In this document: positions 1 to 11,475 of the stretch, piece after piece
Layout of the letters: each line of letters starts with the position of its first letter
Numbering within the stretch: position 1 is the first letter of the stretch
NCBI GenBank assembly: GCA_014526335.1
Contig: JACTAT010000045.1
Span: 1,300,532-1,364,531 of the forward strand
Direction of reading: 5' to 3'
Source of the DNA: Chrysaora quinquecirrha
Taxonomy: Eukaryota > Cnidaria > Scyphozoa > Semaeostomeae > Pelagiidae
Length of the DNA: 64,000 nt
Notes under the pieces: generated by a model
What the model saw: the letters and a program-made list of their open reading frames with translations, nothing else
Database searches by the model: none
What the model was told of the DNA's origin: nothing
Program-made: the position numbers and the translations under genes

Positions 1-31
1 TGTCATTGATAATATCTGTTTCTAACCGTAG

Positions 32-598
32 GGTTTTCAACTTCAAGATCTGAAACCAAAACTTACTTCGCAAGCTCGCAAAAGGTCTAATTCGAAGTCT
101 GCCAACAACATTCCGAAAGTTGAGAAAAATAAGATCTACATAAAAGATGTGATTCTTCTTCCCTCGCCATCAATAAAATTGGTGCCAAAAAGTAAAGAGC
201 GAGAGGTTCTATTTAGTAATGGATTTGTTATTTCTAGTTTCTCATTCAACACAATCGATAATGAAGACTCAATCCGCAATAAACTTGCGGGTGAATTCAA
301 AGATTTACTGTGTAACGCAAACTCTGTCAAAAAGTTTGACTTTGTTAGAACAATTGAAAGATCTATAGTGCCAATTAAAGTGTCAGGCGAACTTACAGGA
401 AAAGCTTTATATAGCATTGCTGGGCAGAGAGACAGACCAATCTATATCCGTGCAAATGAAGACATTTGTTGGAACATGATGTCACCAGATGCTGTCCAAT
501 CAGATTCTGAAGCTAGTGATTCAATGGAGGAGGATCTGGAGAAGATAACTTTTAAAATAAGCAAAGACAACATTGAAAATGAAGAAAATAACAAATAG
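32..598 (+). CDS. Probable upstream exon of the HECT-ligase gene
   Basis: The reading frame is open from about base 32 to a TAG at 596-598. It has no convincing ATG at its left edge. Base 32 follows 'taaccgtag' behind a pyrimidine-rich stretch, which looks like a 3' splice site, so this is probably an internal exon that starts outside the window. The protein is unremarkable until an acidic, serine-rich tail (SDSEASDSMEED). No domain was recognised. Its last 26 bases overlap the start of the HECT reading frame in another frame, inside an A-rich run (aaaatgaagaaaataac). A one-base indel or a small unrecognised intron there would fuse both parts into one gene. Low-complexity linkers ahead of the zinc finger are usual for this type of ligase. 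The assignment to the same gene is inference. Confidence 0.45.
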   Translation, partial: GFQLQDLKPKLTSQARKRSNSKSANNIPKVEKNKIYIKDVILLPSPSIKLVPKSKEREVLFSNGFVISSFSFNTIDNEDSIRNKLAGEFKDLLCNANSVKKFDFVRTIERSIVPIKVSGELTGKALYSIAGQRDRPIYIRANEDICWNMMSPDAVQSDSEASDSMEEDLEKITFKISKDNIENEENNK

Positions 599-1929
599 AA
601 AGCCAGTAGAAGAGAAAAGGCCATGCCCTGTGTGTCAGGAAAACTTTCCTTTGGAACATCTTGAGTCGCATGCAAACTCCTGTATTGACTTGTCCGGTAA
701 CGGTGGCAAAATTTCCACTTGTGATGCATCACAGCTTTCAGCTCAAAAATTTCAAGCTGCGGTTAAAGCAATAGAAGGGCCAAAATCCATGGAAGAATGC
801 TTGCAGATGAAGCACACTGATTTTGCCCTTACAGAAAAGATAAAGTTTTCTGTTCGCATGAAGAAAACCTACCACAATGCTGAACAGAAAATGCACCTGT
901 TTTTCAGAAAGGTACAATTAGGGCCAATTTTTGTTGAATTTGTAGGTGAGGTTGCTGTTGATGATGGAGGACCACTAAGAGAATTGTTTACTTTTATTTT
1001 TAAAACAGCACCTGACCATGTTCTCTGTAAGAATCAGAACAACTACACATTACGCCATGATGCCCATAAGTTAGAGAAAAGGGAATTTGAGGTATATGGT
1101 AAATTAATTGCGCTTAGTTTTCTGCAACATGGTCCAGGACCCCATAACTGGTGCAGGCCTCTGGCACAGTATGTGTTTGGAGAAGAGGTCAATGTGTCTT
1201 TACATGATGTTCCTGATTTTGAGGTACAGGAGAAGCTAAAAAAAATAGAGCAGTGCACTAACCAAGAAGAGTTGCAGCTACTCTTAGATGACTTTGATGA
1301 GCGCTTTGAAGCAGGGTTTAACAAACCTGTCGTTTGTATCAGCGATAAAGAAGACATAATACAGAAAGTTTCCAGATATTTTGTCATATCAAGGCAACTG
1401 GAAGAGATACAGCAAATGTGTAATGGGATGAATAGCTTTGGCATTCTTGACTGTCTCCGGCAATTTCCTGATTCTGCAATCCCTGAGTTTGTTCATCAGG
1501 CCAAAATATTGAAGCTATCACTCATAAAAGAAATGTACAAAGTGGAGTTTTCGTCAGCTGGGAGTGAAAAAAGATCCAAAGAAGAAGATGTTATTTACCA
1601 GTGGTATCAGTTTCTAGATGAATTGGGTTTAGGATTTGACAAAAAAGTCGAAGTGAATGACTTTGAGAGTCCTGAGGTGAAATCATGCAGAATAGATATG
1701 CAGGCTGTCCTTCGTTTCCTGACAGGCAGCAAATATCTTCCTGTAACATTTGCAGAAGGTCAAAAGGGGCAGATTACATTCATCCATGACTCACCTGGTA
1801 GAAGAATTTCAGTCAGTACTTGCTTAATGGAAATTGTTTTCCTTGTGAACGAGCGATATACAGGGGGAATCTCTGGCAAAAAACTTTTTTGAAGATATTG
1901 TAGAGTCACCTGGGTTTGGCCTGGTTTAA
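573..1929 (+). CDS. HECT-type E3 ubiquitin ligase, G2E3-like, with a frameshift near the end
   Basis: The product would transfer ubiquitin from an E2 enzyme to substrates through a catalytic cysteine. The long frame 573-1892 (439 codons) starts with a C2HC zinc finger of UBZ type (Cys18, Cys21, His33, Cys37: CPVC...H...C). A HECT domain follows: VDDGGPLRELF near residue 130, a middle lobe, then ITFIHDSPGRRISVSTC with the catalytic Cys417 (TGC at 1821-1823). HECT proteins normally end in a conserved acidic/aromatic tail. Here that tail (ESPGFGLV then stop, 1902-1929) lies one frame away, after a run of five G at 1862-1867. So either the gene has a one-base insertion or the homopolymer was miscounted. 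The domain arrangement resembles the G2/M-phase E3 ligase-like proteins that are abundant in many invertebrate genomes. The ATG at 573 may not be the true start, given the upstream exon. Confidence 0.8.
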
Positions 1930-2079
1930 CATGCCTCGTCCCATGATAAAAATTTTTTCAAACTTTAAACTTTTACAACTAGTTTATTCAAAATGTGCTT
2001 ACTTAAGCTCATATACATTATGATTGTTTTGTTATGTTTTCATAGTTTTGACGGACTTTTTTTTAATAGTTTTGTTTAG

Positions 2080-2974
2080 CTATTGTAGGATAGGAATCAC
2101 TTGTTGGTACAAATTTATTCCAAATTGATTGTCTTCTTGTAACGGGTCAATCGCCTCCAACAATCTCGCTTCTTCGTTGTCTATTTCTCTGTCAATATGG
2201 GAATAAATGCATTTCATCGAGGGGATTGAGGATGGATTCATCTCCCATCCAAAAAACAACTCACGGAAGTTGCTTGTAACATATTCATTCACATCTTTCC
2301 AGAGCCTTTCGATCCTTTGGTTATGAACCGATCTCCCAGTTAGAAAAGGTTTACTTTCCGTCCCGAATTTATTCAGCATCATTCGAGTGACTTCAACATT
2401 TTCCATTCCTTGGTCGCTTCGTATTCTTCGTGGTCAATAGAACCTTGTCACAGCATCTTCGAATAGAGACTTGACAGTAGATGCTTTGTTGTTCGTACAA
2501 GCAAACAGGTATATCACCATCCTAGAGAAGCCATCGATTGACAAAGTCGGTGTCCAAGAAGTCAACGAATTGCCGTCTTTTGTTGAATAGCGTACGAACG
2601 CTTATTCCAAGGAGATTTGCAATTTCTCTCCAGTTCATGGAAATTGATCGCAAACCTTCAATTTGTAGTTGGTTTACCTCGAACTTTGGTCTGCCTTGTT
2701 CACCAGTATACACTTTTGCACAATTGGTCGTCGTTTCGGGAGTTTCTTTGTTTGTTGCAAGTTCTCCAAGAAACGTGATTTGTCCTTTCAAGTAATTTCC
2801 AATGAAAATAAGATTGCCCCTTTGTCCTTCTTCGAAAATAAACGTGCAGTCAACCTCTTCCAAAACTGACCCCATCAAAGTAGCTCTTTGCAGAGATCTT
2901 TCCACTACAGACAAGGTTCGGATTATTGAACGACAGAGAGAAAGAAGTTCCAACACTACATCTGCCATTTTCAA
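2080..2974 (-). pseudogene. Remnant of an integrase-like transposase (DDE type)
   Basis: Two minus-strand pieces belong to one gene. The N-terminal piece (2974-2522) holds a helix-turn-helix region: GRPKFEVNQLQ, then MNWREIANLLGISVRTL. The C-terminal piece (about 2526-2080) holds DGFSRMVI, RSDQGMENV, with the second acidic catalytic residue, and SVHNQRIERLWKDV, a block typical of the animal integrase-core family found as single-exon transposon genes. The two pieces are in different frames. The expected central part between the HTH and DGFSR, including the first catalytic Asp region, is missing, so there is an internal deletion near 2522-2535. A TGA at 2434-2436 breaks the core as well. It abuts a minisatellite and cuts into the neighbouring kinase remnant. 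It is not functional as it stands. Confidence 0.6.
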
Positions 2975-3045
2975 ACGTAGCTCTAGTAAAAGCCAGCCAC
3001 ATGGTTAGACACATTAGAGTAGCTCGTAGTATCAAACGCATGCAC

Positions 3046-3306
3046 ACAAAAGTGTTACCATACGCAAGTAAAAAATGTGCATACACACAGGTGAAAAATG
3101 TGCATACACACAAGCAAAAAATGCGCATACACACAAGTGAAAAATGTGCATACACACAAGCGAAAATGTGCATACACACAGGTGAAAAATGTGCATACAT
3201 ACAGAATTGAACTTTGAATACACACCACACAGTCTTGCATACACACCACACACAATTCTGGATACACACCACACAGAAGTTTGCATACACACCACACATA
3301 CTTCTG
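3046..3306. repeat. Two adjoining minisatellites of CA-rich 24-27 bp units
   Basis: Positions 3046-3205 hold about six tandem copies of a 24-25 bp unit built on GTGCATACACACAAGTGAAAA. Positions 3216-3306 hold about four copies of a related 27-bp unit built on GCATACACACCACACA. The long open frames across the stretch on both strands come from the repeat and are not genes. The array replaces the C-lobe of the kinase remnant. Confidence 0.9.
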
Positions 3307-4400
3307 GCCAATATTCTTCGAAGAATAACTCCATATGAATAAACATCACTATGGAATGACAGTGGCTGTTTCATTGCAACAATTTCGGGTGCCAAGTGAT
3401 TACTTTCTTTGAATCTGGAAATTGTTTCTTTTGAAAGGATTTTTGTGACCGATCGTCTGCTTGCAAATGCAAAGCCTATGAGAACAGGTCTATACCCATC
3501 ACCAAACCTGGAAAGCATTGCATTTCCACTTGTGATGTGATTTTGAAGCACATCTTTCTCATGAAGGAATGCAACTGCTTCAGAAAGTCCTTCGATGATT
3601 GACCTGACAACTGCTTCAGTGTCAAATATTTCCCCTTCTAAAAATTTTAGCAAACATAATTCGCCTTCATATATTAAAGCAAGATGAAATGCTCCTCCAA
3701 GAAAGACAATGCCGTATTGCTGCACGCTATTGGTGTGCAAACCAAGAAAGCTTAGAAGATGTGACTCGTGGCTTAAAAATTGCAGATTTTTTTCATCGAC
3801 ATCCTTTCCCTCCCACATAAGGTACTTCTTTAACAGGATTGGTGTTTCATTCTTAAGGCTGTGGAGTGTGCTTCTTTAAAAGGTACCCTTGTGCCAATCA
3901 ACTGTTGCCACTGTTTCGAAATTTGAGCTATCAAGAACAGATACAGCTGTCTCTTGCAGGAAAGGGTCCCTTGTGAGGGTGAAATCTGCAAACAACGAAG
4001 ATTCTACTATTATAATAGATCTCATTCCAACATAGTTTTTTATTTGCTGGTGTGTCCCCTCCGCATCTCTGAGCTGCATAGCTGAGTTTTGCTCTTTCAC
4101 CATTGTCAGCCTATGTTCCAGAGTTTCAATTTGCTTTTCTTTTTTTCTCATTTTCCTTTTCAGCTCTTCGTTCTCTACAGCAAACTCACGCAAACGATAC
4201 TCTTGTCTTCTCATGTCTTCTTCTGCATCTACAAGTCTGCTGCCCAGATCATCAATTTCATTATCCTTATCTTTCAAATCGCGTGTCAACTCCTTATTTT
4301 CAAGCTCCAACATCTGCATTTCGGTTCCTTTGTCTTTAGGCATCGCTGAGCTTTGTGGTGAGAGCGTTATACGCTGAAGAAGATAAAGAAGTCTGTTCAC
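3305..4400 (-). pseudogene. Degenerate coiled-coil protein kinase
   Basis: Read on the minus strand, the gene starts near 4400 or at a better-placed Met (MPKDKGTEM, about 4343). It has a roughly 80-residue heptad-rich coiled coil (LENKELTRDLKDKDNEIDDL, ending ETLEHRLTMVKEQ) followed by a kinase domain. Kinase landmarks are visible but damaged. The N-lobe is cut by one TAA at 3876-3878 with the frame continuing beyond it. The HRD-like loop reads DVLQNHITSGNAML, lacking the catalytic Asp. The DFG position reads LIGFAFA. APE is HLAPEI and subdomain IX reads SDVYSYGVIL. The sequence then runs into the minisatellite, so most of the C-lobe is lost. Both the catalytic and the metal-binding Asp are absent, so it was either a pseudokinase before the stop arose or has decayed since. 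The exact kinase family was not recognised. Confidence 0.6.
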
Positions 4401-4679
4401 TATCAGATAAGAAGTCTACTTTATTTCTTTGCTTGCTGTTTCTTACATTTTCAAACTGAAAACGTAGGTCAAATTTCAACAATGATTTTTGTTATTATCT
4501 TAGTATCATGTATTCTAGTTTTTGTGTAGTGGCTTTTAAAATTATAAAGATGATTCATGTAACCATAAGGTTTGACAGTATTTTACACAGTATCTATTCA
4601 TGCATTTATGCAGTATCCAGACGATATCTATTAAAATCTAAAGAGAACAAATGTAACAGTTAAACTTCTTCTTGTTGTT

Positions 4680-5000
4680 TCAGCTGCCAGATTGTCTTAG
4701 AAAAGATTCGGCCATTTCGTGCTGGTCAACAATACATTTAACTAACGTCTTCGTTATCGTTTGATAGCACTGGAGGAAATGACTGTTGATATGTCAATGT
4801 TTGAGAATGTTCTCTTTGGCGTCGCAGCTTCTGCTTTTCTTGCCATGTGCTTTTAGCATGTTTGAACTTGTGCTTTTGATTCTTTTTATCCATAATTCTT
4901 TGGTATGATAATCAATGAACCTGGAAAGCAAAAGCTCAATGTTTATAATGCATTGCTGCACTTCAAGTCGATGGGGCAGGTCCTTCAAGGTCGCAGGTCA
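4680..5000 (-). CDS. Possible exon remnant, unrecognised
   Basis: On the minus strand a stretch with protein-like composition (KDLPHRLEVQQCIINIELLL, then FIDYHTKELWIKRIKS) stays open from about 5000 to a stop at 4794. It resumes in the same frame to about 4680. It lies upstream of the kinase remnant in the same orientation, so it could be one of that gene's exons. I recognise no domain and no clear splice sites. Low confidence. Confidence 0.2.
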
Positions 5001-5778
5001 TTTCAGGATAGAGAACCTTGGATGAAAATCATCAACAATACTCTTGCGCACCATGCAAAGAAGAACAAGGACACCAAGTGAAATTTCATTATGTAGAAAA
5101 ATTGTCAATGTATTTCACACTTAGCATATCATTGAAACACAGTAACTTAATTTCAGATCCTATTCCTCCAATCAGGTTTGAGGCATAATTTGAATTTAAG
5201 TTATCACTTCTGCTGGAGATCAGTCACAAAAATCAGCATCATAATTATCAGAATCATCTATTTTTGAATTGGAAGCCTTAAACGCAATCTAAAACATGTT
5301 TAAGTTTAGTAAGTTTATGGATATCGAAGAAAAATATTGATAATATGTAAAATGTAAATACTTATTTTAAGAGAAGCAAGCAAATCTAAGTGTGCTTCCA
5401 TATTCTTATTCCTTTTAAAATACTATTCTAATAAGTATATTTGTCCATGAAACTTCACAATTTCACCATTTATTAGGTATATGTAAAAAGTCCCCTTTGT
5501 CCCAAATGTCCTTTAAAAGTTGCACTTTTAAGTACAGTTATATCTCTCTCGTGTTTCTTTTTCAGATTTCACTCCACATGTCCAACTTGTGACAAATTGT
5601 TTTTTGAATTTCAGTTTGCTGCTGATAGATGTCATAAGGCATGTTGTTGATTTCAATTGCTTGTATCGTCTGCAAACTTTATACATGTTAAAGCCTCATT
5701 TTTAAGCTGAAGTCATTCATCATCCATATTAACAACTGCATGGTCTTTTCCAACATCACTGAGCTTGCAGTGGTTTGC
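5001..5778. other. AT-rich intergenic DNA, nothing recognised
   Basis: No supported gene, RNA or structured repeat was seen. Short open frames here look like chance. Confidence 0.6.
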
Positions 5779-5901
5779 AGTGTTGCCAGATTGAAATGTT
5801 GAAAAAATCCCAGATGAAGGGCCAAAAAAGTCCCAAGAATAATCCCAACAGCCTTAAATATTCCCAAGATCTTGGGATAAAATTCAAAGCCTGGCAACAC
5901 T
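5779..5901. mobile_element. Candidate 123-bp MITE with 11-bp terminal inverted repeats
   Basis: AGTGTTGCCAG at 5779-5789 is matched exactly in inverse by CTGGCAACACT at 5891-5901. The interior has a run of CCCAAGA/CCCAACA motifs and a perfect 16-bp palindrome, TCCCAAGATCTTGGGA (5862-5877). No clear target-site duplication is visible, so the call is tentative. Confidence 0.35.
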
Positions 5902-8755
5902 TACGGTTGTGCCTACTAGCCTCTTTCTGGTGAAAAATTGAAAATGGTCTAAAGTAGTATTAAATCGAAATCTAACTCCAACCTCCTCTGAAAGCTTTTC
6001 TTGAAATCAGAAAAAATAGAAAATATATGAAAGAAAGAAATGCTGTTTTGCAAAGAATGAAAAAAGTTACTTTAAAGTAAAAGGTCTAAAAATGAAGCGA
6101 TGGACCAAAGGATAAGGAACCACCAGAAGTATCGGGGGAAGAAGAAAAGGCACCTTTGGCTTTAATGCTTTGGTTTGGTGTTTTTTTGACGATTGGGTCA
6201 ATCACCTTGCAAAATTCGGGGGATGGGATAAAAGTGATTTGTAGTATGAAAGACAACAGCGTACCAATTTTTAACGTTTTTTATGCAAAATTGCCTTTAA
6301 CTTTTGAAATGGACTGCAGTATGCCTTCTAAACACAAATCGCACCAATGTAATTACCGTCGGAGTCAATTTGTTTTTCCTCGTCTTGCTCAAGCAGTAAC
6401 AGCAACTGACAACTACAACAACATAATATCCTTTTCCTCAAGAGGGCAATGCTTAGTAGACTACCAAGAGTGTTATAAATCTTGCCCAATAGCATGTTTA
6501 GGCTGACACGAAGGCACAATAGCGAAACAAAAACCAAACGCTAATGAATGTAAAAGATGTTTAGTTTTCTCATCATTGGAAACTGCCACCCCCAAATCCC
6601 GTTCTTATCTCAGTTGTATTCATGATTGTATCAGCCTCAACACTCACTCTTACCCTGCAATGGGCCCGTGGTTAGAAACTAACCGGCATAAGAGTTATTC
6701 AGTGAAACTGAGGTTTCCTAAAATCTGTTAAGGATTATATTAGTGCAAAAATTTTTTTGTTGCAGAGCAATCATTTTGATGACGTCATCAGTTTTCCTAA
6801 TATAATAAACATTGCATAATCAGTCTCTATGATGAGATTGCTCCTATATACCACGAAACGGTCTACGACATATGTGCAATGTATAAACTGTAGAAGGCCA
6901 TGTGACCCCAAATTGATGTCTTGAATGTTTTTCCATTTTCAAGCATGATTTCAAAAATTGCTTATGCCAGCAGAATATGGTAACGTGATAGCTCCATCCC
7001 AATGTCAAAAGATGCAGAACAAGCTGTTGTATAATCCTGCCAAGTTTCATGACTTCTAGGCTTAACACATAGATTTATAATGGCCCCCAACGGCCCCCAG
7101 CTATATATGATTAAAAAAGCGCAGCCTTTGTAGGGTTCAAGAATGGCAGCTGTGTCAATTTTAATCATTAACTTGAAATTATTTGCGTTTAGAGTCAGAA
7201 ATTCCCAGTATGATTAAATTTGGCTTTCTGGTAATCTTAAGAAAGAAGCTAAATTTGGTGACGGTGTCGTTTAATTAGACATAAAATACCCAATACTGGG
7301 GATTGTTTTCAGCTTAATCTTGACTTACCGGAGCCCACAAAATATACTTGATATCATCAGCCACTGCGAAAAATAGCATTACGAAAATCCAAACTCGCAA
7401 GAATTGCTTATCAAACATTATTCTTAGCTGCCAACATTGAATGAAACGTGTGTACGGTGAAATACGACCTTACACAGTAGAGTACGGTAACTTTGGGCTG
7501 GGTCTCTCGGGTCACAAAAGAAATTTAAAGGAGAGGTCTTTGTCCAAGAACATTTGTCTAACAATATATAACAAGAAAATAAATTCGCACTATAACAATA
7601 ATTATCGTATAAGCATAAAGAATTGCATAAATAAATCCCTGGAGGGCACTTTACCAAGTTTTGTACAGGGATGTGCTGCCCAAGGACCAACATAATTGAC
7701 TTATATCAATTTTTCGGAAAATGTATACCCGGGCTTATAATACCTAATTTCCCTATTTCCATTCTTCAAACACAAAAATTGTGAAATTTTTGGACCGTTC
7801 CTTTACCAAAAATCGCGAAAATCTACACCGTTTCTGGTACAGAAATCGTGAGAAGTGAGGGGAGATTGTCCTTATAACAAAATCGAAAAAATCGATACTC
7901 TTCAAAGCTGCACGTCCCCAGTAGCCAATACGTCCCCTCGGAAAATAAATTCCTCCCCAAGGAAACAAATTCTTTTCAAATATGCCGAAAACACTATGCA
8001 CAAATCTGTGCCTGAATACGAATAGCATATAGGGAGAGTGTTGCATGTGACTGTTCATATTCCCTTCTAGCTTTTAAAGTTACTTATGTGTATTGCGTAA
8101 CAATTGTCATACTGATCTCACACTTTGCTTGATGGCGCTTGATTGTTGCCCTAGTAGCTAAGACTTGAATGAAAGTTCCTAAAACATATATTTTGACAAC
8201 AGTACAGTTTTTAAAATTTTAACAGTGATCAAATGGATGGGCAGGCAAACAGATAGATTTTTTGCAGTGCCCCTTTGCATAAAAGGACAACAATTAAGGG
8301 TGCATCAATATTTCTTGATATTTCTTTTGGAATTTGGAGGTAAATGGGAGACATTTAACCCTAATCCTACAAGGCTTTTTTTATCTAACACAGCAAGGGG
8401 GGGTTCCACCCCGCTCCGTAAATTGCTGTCCAGTAGAGCTAGAGTAATCAAACTTGGCACAGGTATTGACCAATGTATTAGGAGTAATGTTGGTAAATTG
8501 GGCGTCTCCCACTTCTATTATGAAGTCATTATGACATTATAATCAAAAATCAACCTTCCTTAATATCAATAGAAATCCGGAAATTTCTTTACATTTTGTT
8601 GCTAGTAGCTATTTTCTATTACGTCGCAAAGAAACAGTCAATTCTCATAAGATTTATTGGTAAAAATTGGCATTTATATGTGGTTTTGGCATGACTGCTT
8701 TCCATATAAGGCAATGCCACGTTATTTTTCGAATTTTTTTGCATCACATTAGAGC
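5902..8755. other. Long stretch without a supported gene
   Basis: The open frames here (for example 6156-6506 + and 7753-8058 -) show no recognisable domain, no family resemblance and weak start contexts. I would not annotate them. Stretches such as 6990-7060 and 8395-8480 (a purine/pyrimidine-biased GGGGGGTTCCACCCC region) have the feel of dispersed repeats, but I cannot name a family. Confidence 0.5.
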
Positions 8756-9380
8756 TTAGACATATAGGCTTAAAGTCAGCCTGGTTTGGAAGCTTACATC
8801 CATCACACAACAGAACAGTTTCAAGAAAAGCTTGAGTTGAGGGGGTTGGACTCCAAGCTGAAAATGCGTCATGTCTTGGAATTTCCCAAAACCAACCTTT
8901 GCTTCGCCAGGATCCCCACTTGACACTGTCTTGACTTCAGCAGCTTTCTGTACCAGCTCATTGTGCATTAAAACAAATGGTGGAACATCTTCGCATACTT
9001 GGAGAGATACTGCACGTTCTTCCTCCAATGGGCTTCTTCGCTGTCGTCTGATAACGGCTCAGCAGCACCACGTATCAGGTACGAAGCATATGCAGCATCA
9101 GCAACCATATGAATGTCTGCCCACGATACTGGTAGCGTTGCAGCTCGAATCTGCCAAAAACAGCTCTCATGTTACTGGTATCAGCGTCAGGAAACTCAGA
9201 AGGTAACTTCTTCTTTGCCATCTGAACAACCTTTACCGGAGACAGAACACAAAGACTCTCTCTTCTGCCAACCTTCTGATATGCCTTCTTGCAGGCGATG
9301 GCTTCTGGTGAGGCTTTTCTGAGCAAGTCTTCGTCCTTGGTGGTACGGAATGTGACTTGCCTTGGTGATGCCATTATATA
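8756..9380 (-). CDS. Unrecognised, degraded coding region
   Basis: Three overlapping minus-strand stretches have protein-like composition in successive frames. The first starts MASPRQVTFRTTKDEDLL at 9374, with ATATATA just 5' and CCCCTTTCGCAG, a good splice acceptor, before it. A middle stretch contains ADIHMVADAAYASYLIRG (about 9115-8975). The last contains VLMHNELVQKAAEVKTVSSG and ends near 8756. The frame changes could be small introns (an acceptor-like GTTTTTGGCAG precedes the middle stretch) or frameshifts. No domain was recognised. The gene lies downstream of, and in the same orientation as, the exon-cassette array at 9.9-11.6 kb, so those cassettes could be its upstream exons. That link is speculative. 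Confidence 0.3.
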
Positions 9381-9470
9381 TCTGCGAAAGGGGAGTAAAT
9401 CTTGAGAAATAAGGGAATAACCTATCCAATATTTCCGTGCACAAAATAATATTTGTAACAGTATGACCAA

Positions 9471-9874
9471 GGCAGCCCCCTACCCACCATGATATGCTGT
9501 ATATATGCTGAAGGCGGGGCTTGTATCACTCTTTTATAATAAACAACATTGACTAAAGGTTTTCATAGGATTGAACGTGAATGCCATACATAAACAATCA
9601 AAATTACATTCTAAATGTCATGACTGTGCTTTTGAAAACTGCATTCATTGTTAAGACATCGATACAAACATTATTGACCCATATTATATGATGCTAAATT
9701 TATTTAACTCTTAATCTCAAAAAAGGAAGGGTAAGAAATCTAAAATGGAGGCTGAAAAAACCAAACAACAATTCTATGCAAGAAACAAACGTAAAACACG
9801 CAGCAGAGCGTTATGAGAAAACAAGAGTGCATTAATGGAAGAACAACTGTTAAATGTTCAGAAAATATGATTAC
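9471..9874. other. Spacer between the unrecognised coding region and the exon array
   Basis: AT-rich sequence with no recognised gene. A minus-strand open frame (9740-9934) merely extends the first exon cassette into its intron. Confidence 0.5.
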
Positions 9875-9937
9875 CTTTAATAAGCCAAAGAAGCCAATGA
9901 ATACGGCGAATACTGTGAATAATACGATAAACACAAG
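9875..9937 (-). CDS. Best-preserved exon cassette: hydrophobic 21-residue segment
   Basis: The exon is bounded by TTTCAG| and |GTAATC on the minus strand. It is 63 nt, exactly 21 codons, in phase 0. Its translation is hydrophobic (LVFIVLFTVFAVFIG...), long enough for one membrane-spanning helix. The 10659 cassette retains a related hydrophobic reading in one frame (VLFTVILV). This suggests that the ancestral exon coded for a transmembrane segment. The parent gene is unknown. Confidence 0.4.
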
Positions 9938-11475
9938 CTGAAATAAGAAAAGGTATTATTAACGATAGTACAGCTTTCTAAAGGAATTAAGATAACCATT
10001 TGAGCGCTGGAAAATGTCTCAAAGAATACTGCAAATATTGAGATGTGATACATTAGAGAGATTAGGGTGGACATCTATTATAAAACACATACCTGATAAG
10101 ACACGTGAAACTCTAACAAAACCAACGGGGAATATAACTATATACAAACCGGAAATGTGAACCTAAATACCAAGAAAGACAGTATTAAGGATAAATTTTT
10201 GCAAAGTTGCACAAGAAATCCCCTTTCACAAAGCAGAAATAATGGAGGGAATAAGTGGAATCTTTACTGTGCTATGCATACCTTCCGGTGATAAGGAAAC
10301 TTATTGAAATGAACAAAGATTGACTGCTATGTACAACCCGAAAATGCAAACCTAAAAATTAATAAAGACACTCTTAAGGCTTTATAGGCAAGCATGTTTA
10401 CAAAAGAAAACTCTTTTCAAACAGCAGGAATAATGGAGAGAGTAAGAGGAATACTTTCTATACCATACATACCTTCCGGTGAGAATGGAAACTTGAGTTA
10501 AACAACGACTACAAAGAACACAGAGATGTGAACCTAAATAAAAGAACAGAAAATTTCAGGCGCAAACTTCGCTAACTAAAGCTGTGGAATAGAAAACTGT
10601 TATCTGACAGTACGAATATCGGGGAGCAAAACAAAGATAAATAATACTTTCCACCTACCTTCCTGCTATAATAAACCAAAAACGTGACAACAGACTAATA
10701 TTACTGTGAATAACACGGAATTCGAACCGGAAAGCGAAAAGACACTTGTAAGGCTAAAGCTCTACGGACTCACATTTTTATGGAAGATTTTACAAACAGA
10801 AACAAAGAATCCTTCTTTCACACAGCAAAAACAAATGGAAAGAATAAGATGTACCTGCACTATGCTATACATACCTTGCGGTGATAATGAACCAAGAAAT
10901 CCAATCGAACAGAGAAAAACTATTTACAACTGAGAAATGCAAACCTAAATAGTAAAAAAGAACTTATAAGTTTAAACCCTTCAAAAATCAAATAGTCGCC
11001 GAAGATAACTCTTTCGAGAGGCTGTAGGAGTATTTGAGAGAATATAGTAGTTCTGAAGTAATTTCAACGTACCTTCCCGAAAATGAACCAAAAATGTGAC
11101 TATCATTAAACGGTGAATAACAAGGAATGCGAACCTAAATGATGAAAAAGACACTTTTAAGGATAGAGCTTTACAGACTAACACTTTAACAGAAGATAAT
11201 TCTTCTTATAGAGTAAGAATATTCAGCAGAATTAGCTAGAATGTAAGTATAGTCTACCTACCTTCCGTCTATAGCGAACCAGAGGTGTGAATTTGTATGA
11301 TAAACAATGAATACTTCAACGAATAACACAGATAGGGAACCTAAATAACCAAAAAGACACCTATTAGGAAAAAGCAATACATACAATTTTTCAAACAAAA
11401 CACTTTTTAGAGAGTAAGCATATAGATACAGTAGATAAAGGTATATAGATACAATATAAAGTACTTTCTACCTAC

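Noticed and set aside
1043..1444. Minus-strand ORF opposite the HECT gene
   Set aside because: It is a shadow of the real plus-strand coding sequence.
3032..3349. Cysteine/histidine-rich membrane-like proteins on the minus strand
   Set aside because: Encoded entirely by the CA-rich minisatellite.
6156..6506. A 116-codon secreted-like protein
   Set aside because: It needs a TTG start, shows no recognisable domain, and lies in a region of apparent dispersed repeats.
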